Assembly: GCA_024036415.1 (NCBI GenBank)
Contig: JAMWET010002871.1
Span: 569,001 to 633,000 of the forward strand
Direction: 5' to 3'
DNA: 64,000 bases
Source of the DNA: Prochilodus magdalenae
Lineage: Eukaryota > Chordata > Actinopteri > Characiformes > Prochilodontidae
Position numbers and translations under genes: made by a program. The stretch's first letter is position 1. The number at the start of each line of letters is the position of its first letter. This document shows positions 57,552 through 64,000 of this stretch, one piece after another. The notes beneath the pieces were generated by a model. It ran no database searches. It was not told where the DNA came from and worked only from the letters and a program-made list of their open reading frames with translations.

Positions 57552-58197
57552 CATCCCTAGTGGCGCCCTTACAATCACAAAGCCACCAAGCTATGCATTT
57601 GGAGATTTTTACATATTGCGATGCACTGCGTTCAGTTTAGCAAGGCTCGTCATATCTGTGCTATGCATCTCAGCGTTTTGTAACACAACCTAACGTAGTT
57701 TAAGACGATTAGCATTAGCGTGTTGATCATCACACAGCTCACTGGTGAATAATGCAGAAGCCTCTCAGTATTCCCAATACAGAATTGGGACTTTCAGAAT
57801 TGAATGGCAATGAAATGATTTACTGTTAAGGCAAAGTTACTTCCAGCAGCCGAAATGCCGGGGGCCTACCTTAAAAAAAAAAAGGCAACATATACCAACA
57901 TAAACTATAAAATGATAGATATTCTGTTTAGTATAAATTCTGGAATACCTTTCATCCCTAGTGGCGCCCTTACCATCACAAAGCCACCAAGCTATGCATT
58001 TATGGATTTTTACATATTGCGATGCACTGCGTTCAGTTGAGCAAGGCTCGTCATGCCCTCCTGGAGAATGCATATCTGTGCTATGCATCTCAGCATTTTG
58101 TAACACAACCTAACGTAGTTTAAGACGATTAGCATTAGCGTGTTGATCATCACACAGCTCACTGGTGAAAAATTCGGAAGCCTCTCAGTATTCCCAA
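57512..58197 (+). repeat. ~265/285-bp local duplication, 400 bp apart
   Basis: 57512-57777 and 57913-58197 are near-identical in the same orientation. The second has about 19 extra bases near 58055 (CCCTCCTGGAGAATG). Frames such as SGALTITKPPSYAF appear in both because the sequence is shared. Confidence 0.93.
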
Positions 58198-58816
58198 AGC
58201 TGCTTTAACGAAGGGAAACTAAGCGGTGGGGCTGTGTTGCCCTCCAGGCTCGGATTGGAGCAGCGAAGTGAACTAAAAGAAGTTGTGAGTTTTGACAGTT
58301 TGGAGCAATTGAAGTAAAAGTTTTGGCATTGAGGCTAGTTCTTCAGACTAGCGCCGATTATTCAGGGGAAATGGCAGGATTAGCGTGCGGAACCTTTCAT
58401 ACAGAAACGGAGTGCGCGAACAGCGCCTCGCTTTATGTCACGTCTAATGCCTACTTTTATTCCTAATGGTTGCCACTCTCCAAGGGAGCTGACATTATCA
58501 AACGTCTTAAAGGAGACAACCAGGAGGAATAATCTATACCTATAGAGTACAAGAATGTGCTACTTCATGACAAAAAAAAAAAAAATCTTTTTTATTTTTC
58601 TCTTTTACTGCAATTTCTCCATGGAAGGAACGAAAAAATACCATGGTGCCCGGCACGGTAGAGGGGAAAAAGCCCTCTTCACAGTGTCATTTTGTAATTT
58701 GGCTTTCAAATATGCCTTTCAGAATTGAACGGCAATGAAATGATTTACTGTTAAGGCAAAGTTACTTCCAGCAGCCGAAATGACGGGGGGCCTACCTTAA
58801 AAAAAAAAAAGGCAAT
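57792..58816 (+). repeat. Second duplicated block, 57792-57888 and 58716-58816
   Basis: CAGAATTGAATGGCAATGAA to the poly-A before GGCAA occurs at 57792-57888 and, slightly changed, at 58716-58816. Together with the previous pair this implies one duplicated segment of about 900 bases, from whose left copy about 520 bases were lost. The sequence 58198-58715 is unique. Confidence 0.88.
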
Positions 58817-59404
58817 TCATTATGCACTTGAGGCTTGAGTGCAGCCGACGACAGCCCGAGACAAAGCTAGGAAGTGTTACCTTCTCAAATCTGACCTTCG
58901 CATCCTATTTTTGTTGGAGATCATTGATAGTATTAAGGAGGAAAATGACCTTTCAAGTTTTAACCACTTCAGAATGCATATTGACCACCATGCTGGACTC
59001 CTGGGTAACTCCAACTGGTATATACAGACCCTGAGGCGGTTCTGTAGAGCTGTATAGCTGTGTGTTTGTGATAAGGCAGGTGGTGCGCCTGCTCCACTAC
59101 GCATAAATATATTCTACATGAAGGGAAAAAGATTATATTGTTACGGATGTGGCCTTTACATATTTTGCAGACAAAATGAGTCATAGACAGAAAACCCTGA
59201 GAAACGGCGAACAGGCACACGTCGTTTCCATCTCCAGTGGAGCCAGCATTGTCAAAGACCAAGCCATCTTGAAGTATATGTGAATATAGGTATAGCAAGG
59301 CGCCAACAGCGTTATCATAAAGACAGAATTAGATGGTTTCTTAAAGGCAGCTAACCCGCCACGCTACAGGAAGCACTCCAAAGCATTTAAGCAGTTAGGA
59401 CTTT
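58817..59404. other. Non-coding spacer
   Basis: About 590 unique bases, no recognised feature. Confidence 0.35.
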
Positions 59405-59710
59405 TAGATTGAAGGGACCTTCTGTAACAGCTTTCTAGACACCTGCTTATCTAGCCTTTCTTCTGAAATCAAGCGAACTCATAGGGAGCTTGTCGCCCTT
59501 TGAGATAGTAACCAACAGCAACACTCTCTACTCTTACACAGATGTGGGAACATGGCTGTGAAGATTTGATTACAGGTGCAGGAACATTAGCAAGAACAGG
59601 TGCTATTGACTGATGAATAGTTCTGGACCATCAGCACCACTCCAGCTGATCCTTAAGGTATTTGATAGGGCTTCATCACTCCAGGAGATACAGTTGTTGG
59701 GCAGGCATGC
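59405..59710 (-). mobile_element. Tc1-like transposon fragment
   Basis: Shares TAACAGCTTTCTAGACACCT, GGCTGTGAAGATTTGATTAC and CACTCCAGCTGATCC-like phrases with 63510-64000. Both correspond to the reversed 5' and 3' text of the Tc1 family at 8605-9285. Heavily decayed, no reading frame. Confidence 0.55.
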
Positions 59711-60500
59711 TGGGTTGGAGGTTGAGGAACCAGCCTTGTGACCGGATAGCCTGAACTGACAGGACATGACTGAAGTCCTCTTGAGCAAGAGACCTATCCC
59801 TCAACTGCTCCCTGCATGTGCCATGGATAGGGATGTCCATCGGTCTGGTCAAGTGCACTCACTGCCTTCTAGACATGGGCTGGAGGTTGGAGGACTAGCC
59901 TTGTGTCCGTAAGCCCAGTGGTTTGTTGAATCCCTGAGCCGACAGGACATAACCGAAGTGCCCTTGAGCAAGGGACCTAACCCCCAAATGCTCCCTGGAT
60001 GCGCTGTAGATTAGGGTTGCCCACCGCTCTGGTCAAGTGCACTTACTGCCTTCTAGACATGGGCTGGAGGTTGGAGGACTAGCCTTGTGTCTGTCAACAG
60101 CACATAACTCAAGTGCCCTTGAGCAAGGGACCTAACCCCCAAATGCTCCCTGGATGCGCTGTAGATTAGGGTTGCCCACTGCTCTGGTCAAGTGCACTTA
60201 CTGCCTTCTAGACATGGGTTGGAGGTTGGAGGACTAGCCTTGTGTCTGTCGACAGCACATAACTCAAGTGCCCTTGAGCAAGGGACCTAACCCCCAAATG
60301 CTCCCTGGATGCGCTGTAGATTAGGGTTGCCCACTGCTCTGGTCAAGTGCACTTACTGCCTTCTAGACATGGGTTGGAGGTTGGAGGACTAGCCTTGTGT
60401 CTGTCAACAGCACATAACTCAAGTGCCCTTGAGCAAGGGACCTAACCCCCAAATGCTCGCTGGATGCACTGTAGATTAGGGTTGCCCCCAAGTGTACTCA
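59711..60500 (-). repeat. ~155-bp tandem array, five units
   Basis: CCCTTGAGCAAGGGACCTAA at 59961, 60117, 60271 and 60426 (spacing 154-156), with an earlier diverged unit near 59783. Each unit also has TTAGGGTTGCCCAC, CTGGTCAAGTGCACTTACTG and TTCTAGACATGGGTTGG. It is the opposite-strand form of the dispersed repeat at 6668-6785. The array was therefore built from a transposon-like copy. Confidence 0.9.
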
Positions 60501-62108
60501 CTGCCCTCTAGAGTGTGTGCGTGTGAATGGTTCCCTGCACAGATCAGTTACATGTGGAGGACAAATTCCTCTGTGGGGAAGCACACTTGCTCAATGGCTC
60601 CAATGTCCAGAATCCGAGTTCCATGCTCCCATTGCCCAACACTGGGAGGATGTATACCCTTGTTGCAGTATGACCTCATGGGCAGCCTGCTGTAGAGCAT
60701 CCCATTCCATCAGCAATGCTTTCTAACCGAGGTGAGCAAAGCTGAATTCACGATGACAGATACAAGTGAGTAGCACTAAAGTGCACCCTGCTGGAAGGCT
60801 CAAACAAGGGTAAGGGCACATCAATGTGAACACGACCTACCCGAAAAAGGAAAGGCCTTCGGAGGGGGACAGTAGAAGTCCCAGCTGGTGAGCAGTGGGA
60901 TGGCAGCTAACCATCTCTGAATGGTTATACAGTTTACAGGGTACTCTGATTGGTCAAATCATCACCCGTAGCAACGGAATGGTCAATTGCTAATCTGGCG
61001 AAAAGTGAGCCCAGCTGATTTTGCCCTGCTGTGATTGGATCAAGTAATAGGCTTTAGGGTCGTTAGGAACTCATGCCGGGGGAGGCGTACGCAGGGGTGG
61101 TGGGGTAACGGTGTTATGCTGCTAATAACAACTTGCCATATGCTGAAGCAGAGGCCGGGCTCGGCTTGATAACAAGGGAGCGGTCCACCGGATGTCTGGA
61201 ATATTCTTTATCTCCGACCCCACCCTCCCATCCCGCCCCACTCCACACACTCTCTCGTTTTCCTTCCACTTCTCGCCGCCTCTCTGCCAGGTTTATTCAC
61301 TCGTTTCCCCCTCCCTCTCTCTCTCTCAGTTTCTCACTCACTCTCTCGCCCTCTGGGATGGGTTTATCTCTCTCTTTGGTGCAGGCAGACAGAGACATTT
61401 TGGTGCTGAAATGTAATTTATTTTTTTTTTCCCCCCACACAGCTGTCACATCAATGATGGGTAATTTATGGCAACTGCGCAGGGCTAACTCCCTCCGAAA
61501 AGAAGTTTTCTTTAAAAAAAAAAAAAAAAAACAAGAAAAAAAGGAGCACTAAAAGGCAGTGTGAAATAAGTGGCGGCGGCGGCGGCGGCGGCGGTGCTCC
61601 TGACTGCAGACTTAAGCTCTCACCTAAACCCCTGAAGCCACCAGATCCTCTGCTTTAAATGCTCGTGTGATTTGAACTTTGACGCCGGCCTGGAACGTCT
61701 TCCGCTTCGGATGAAACGACAGTTTTCACAATTTTCACCTTGCCTTACCGAAGAGGAAAAGGGGTAACGTTGAATAAATTAACGTTGGGGTCACATGCTC
61801 GTATGGAAGAGTCGGGAATATGGAATGCAAATGAAGTCGTGCGGTTTCTCATTTTGCTTCTGTTACATCATAATCCCACAGGGTTTATTAATCTTACGAC
61901 CTATCATGCCAGAGTTAGTTTCAAAGATGTATCGAAGATGTGTACGGGAAAATGTTCCACTACAAATGAGGGGAAATTGCACTCATCATCAAAAGAACAG
62001 CTGCACCCAGAAGGAGGTGTGGGAGTGCGGTGCAGGATCAATAACTGATGATACATTTAGACTGATATGATCAATATTTATTGAGCTACACATACAGAAG
62101 CCTGTCTC
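60501..62108. other. Unique stretch with GGC run and CT-rich tract
   Basis: About 1.6 kb. Notable are pyrimidine-rich text at 61200-61370, a poly-T/poly-A pair near 61420 and 61515, a (GGC) run at 61572-61594, and CpG around 61680-61700. Some of it may be conserved non-coding sequence. No exon is supported. Confidence 0.38.
61572..61594. repeat. (GGC)n microsatellite
   Basis: About seven to eight GGC units in CpG-containing surroundings. Confidence 0.95.
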
Positions 62109-62300
62109 TCAGTATGGCGTCATGCCGCCATGTTTGCTAACCCAACACGCCAAATGTCTCGGTATGGAGCTGTAGAGGTTCCTAATGGTGTCCTGTGATA
62201 ATCCATCCCTTGCAGCTTCAATATTCTCACACAGTTCCTGCAGATGGTGCAGTAGGGGTGGAGGTGGAGTAACACAAGGCCTTCTGTGTCACATACTGCC
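62109..62300 (-). pseudogene. Tc1/mariner transposase carboxyl terminus
   Basis: Minus strand: LQELCENIEAARDGLSQDT, IRNLYSSIPRHLACWVSKH and GGMTPY, stop (62109-62111). This is the standard last segment of Tc1 transposases (IRNL..S(M/I)P.R......GG.T.Y). Upstream the match is lost, so only about 60 codons remain. Confidence 0.78.
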
Positions 62301-62369
62301 CTCTCTGGTGCCTTCATGTTATTACACAGCTTTTCCTGCTCCACCCTGCCTCCACCCACTCTCACACCT

Positions 62370-62690
62370 GCATCTGATTTAGAACTCACTACCTCAAATA
62401 CTCCATTGTTGGCGCTGCCTTTTTGCGAAGTCTCTGTTTCCACGTTTGAGTTCTGAGCCATGTTTCCCTGCTGTTCCTGTGTCTTGTAGTGTTTGTGTTT
62501 ATTTCGATGTTTTTGACATGGTGTAGTCTGTATGGATATGTCTCTGTCGATGCCTTCCTGTGTTTTGACCCCTGCCTCCTGGACAAACCCAAATAAACCC
62601 ACTTTGCGTTTGCAACCTGCCTCAACCTCCACGTTACATTCTGGACATGTGACAACAAAATGTCCATCTTGGTGTTGACCACGGTGCCTC
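62370..62690 (-). repeat. Probable dispersed repeat
   Basis: Minus strand: GGGTCAAAACACAGGAAGG, TTTATTTGGGTTTGTCCAG and many AACACAAACAC modules, like the region at 20375-20599. Its 170-codon frame has no known domain. Weakly supported. Confidence 0.4.
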
Positions 62691-62899
62691 TATGGATTCT
62701 TTGGTCGTCTCCACCAAGACAAAGCGGGACTCATGGGTGGCACCACTGCTCACCTAGCATGTCTCACGATGTCAAACCTACCCACCAAGTTTCAGTCCTA
62801 TGGGTTGAGTCCTTCTGGGTGCAGCTATTTGTGGAGTATCCTGATATACACGTCTTTCAGAAGGAATGCCTCGTTATTGAGGCTAATCAGGGGAAAACG

Positions 62900-63480
62900 C
62901 TGAAAATTGGACATTGTAGCAATGAAAAAGGTCATGTGGTCTGAGGACTCCAAATTGACCCTACTCCAGAGCAATGGACATGTCGGGGTAAGAAGAGAGG
63001 TGTGTAAAATAGCGCACCCATTCTGCATAGCGTCCACCGTTAAAGCCTCTGGAGTCAGCATTATGACCTGGGGTGGCTTCAGTCTATTAGGTCCAGGGTC
63101 AACACATGTAATGTAGCAGTAGAATGAAGATCAGCTGAGCACCTGCATGTCCCGAATGACCAGGTTATCACATCAGTGGAGTTTTTTGTTCCCGATGGCA
63201 CGGGCATATTTCAGGACAATGGCAAGTTTTATTGGGTTGACATTGTGAAAGAGTGGTTCAGGGAGCATGAGGAATCATTTTCACACATGAATTGGCCACC
63301 GCAGACTCCTGACCTTAACCCCAATGAAAGACTTGGGAAAGTCTAGCTGGAGAAGACTTTATGAAGTGGTTCAGTTCTCTCACTGCCAACATAAAATCTG
63401 CACCTCTGGAAGGAAGGAAGTAGGTGCTGTTGATGTCGCATGGCTTTGTCGAATTTAAACTGCCATGACAGATTCTACAG
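62900..63480 (+). pseudogene. Tc1/mariner transposase catalytic domain, decayed
   Basis: All three catalytic neighbourhoods are visible in different frames. MWSEDSKLTLLQSNG (about 62929) corresponds to WSDETK, FQDNGKFYWVDIVKEW (about 63209) to the FQDN motif, and PPQTPDLNPNERLGKV (about 63298) to SPDLNPIE. SIMTWGGFSLLGPG is the conserved IMLWGCF segment. Frameshifts and stops separate them, and the first motif has D and E transposed. The region upstream to about 62640 may be the decayed N-terminal half. Confidence 0.8.
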
Positions 63481-63509
63481 AGAGTGCGACACATTTCGGC
63501 AGGACGTTT

Positions 63510-64000
63510 AGAGGGAAGGCATCTTCTTTAACAGCTTTCTAGACACCTGCTCATCCAGGGTTTCTGAAATTAAGGGTAGTGATAGAGAGTCTTTTCATCC
63601 TTGGCTGGAATAACAGCCTCTACTTTTCTGGGAAGGCTTTATACTAGATGTTGGAGCATTGCTGTGAAGATCTGATTGCAGCTAAAAGAGCATTAGAGAG
63701 ACCAGGTACTGATGATGGATGAGCATCTGGAGCATGAAGGCCACTCCAAGTCATCCCCAAAGTGTTAGATGGAGGTACATCACTAGGAAAAAGCTCCACT
63801 GCTCCAAAGCCCAATGCTGGATAGTCCTCTAGCTCAACGTTTCTCAACTCTGGAGGTACCCTTCTCGTCCCCTGCTCCCTATACACCTGTGTGTTAAGAA
63901 ACACAGCTCTAGCTGATGCTCATTATTTGGCAAGTCTCCAAAACATCCCATTCTACTGGAGCATTAGTGAGACCAGGGCTTTAGTGATACCAGGTACTGA
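63510..64000 (-). mobile_element. Tc1-like transposon fragment, runs off the window
   Basis: GGCTGGAATAACAGCCTCTA, CTGGGAAGGCTTTATACTAG, TTGCTGTGAAGATCTGATTG and CACTGCTCCAAAGCCCAATG are in the order of the reversed Tc1 family at 8605-9285. It overlaps the style of 59405-59710 and is partly duplicated (a second CATTAGTGAGACCAGG-like motif at 63962). Confidence 0.6.

Noticed and set aside
62120..62632. 170-codon minus-strand frame
   Set aside because: Its last part reads across a Tc1 transposase remnant in the wrong frame, and the rest matches a dispersed-repeat style. Not a gene.

Overview
The window is genomic DNA from a vertebrate, almost certainly a teleost fish. An ostariophysan such as a characin or catfish is my best guess, from the repeat families rather than from any marker gene. 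The evidence is a spliced exon of a vertebrate receptor gene, tRNA-headed SINEs ending in an L2-type GGATA hairpin, several decayed fish-type Tc1/mariner transposons, and very abundant micro- and minisatellites. There are no operons, no bacterial-style genes and no complete protein-coding gene. Nearly all long open frames are translations of tandem repeats.

The one coding feature I can defend is a 222-nt exon on the minus strand at 16244-16465. It encodes the start of the first immunoglobulin domain of a UNC5 netrin receptor and matches UNC5A best. It has an acceptor with a pyrimidine tract, a consensus donor and phase 1/1 boundaries. If the gene runs as in other vertebrates, the sequence above 16465 is 5' (intron 1, possibly including the promoter) and the sequence below 16244 is intron 2. 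Exons 1 and 3 were not recognised. The window is therefore mainly a repeat-rich intronic landscape around a neural guidance gene.

Layout. 1-5.2 kb: an inverted-repeat-bounded element, a 14-bp minisatellite, a compound microsatellite and 2 kb of unique sequence. 5.2-11.6 kb: a SINE, a 22-bp AT-rich minisatellite, TAGA arrays, a Tc1 remnant, a deleted Tc1-type element and a MITE split by SINE-type insertions. 11.9-15.1 kb: a tandem duplication with four cores. 16-20 kb: the unc5a exon and 3.4 kb of unique flank. 20-24.2 kb: a deleted Tc1 element and a reverse-transcriptase relic whose 3' end is tandemly repeated. 25-26.3 kb: a degenerate minisatellite. 28-30 kb: a SINE cut by a Tc1-type element at a TA, and a MITE copy. 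30.3-38.7 kb: minisatellites of about 25, 144, 78, 31 and 22 bp. The 31-bp array carries about 29 CCAAT boxes.

40-44.5 kb: dispersed repeats, a 1.2-kb homopurine GAA tract and a CCAAY pentamer array. 43.2-50.5 kb: four copies of one Tc1-type family, a MITE copy and an AT-rich block. 51.5-52.2 kb: a long-inverted-repeat foldback element. 52.2-53.7 kb: CpG-dense unique sequence, a candidate promoter region. 53.9-58.8 kb: two local segmental duplications. 59-64 kb: a five-copy 155-bp tandem array and a cluster of Tc1/mariner fragments on both strands.

The tandem arrays, nested insertions and local duplications dominate the window. Unique stretches between them (roughly 3.2-5.2, 7.2-8.1, 12.0-12.9, 16.5-19.9, 24.2-25.0, 49.7-50.3, 52.2-53.9, 55.7-56.4, 58.2-58.7 and 61.1-62.0 kb) are where conserved regulatory elements would be expected. 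Conservation cannot be judged from one sequence.
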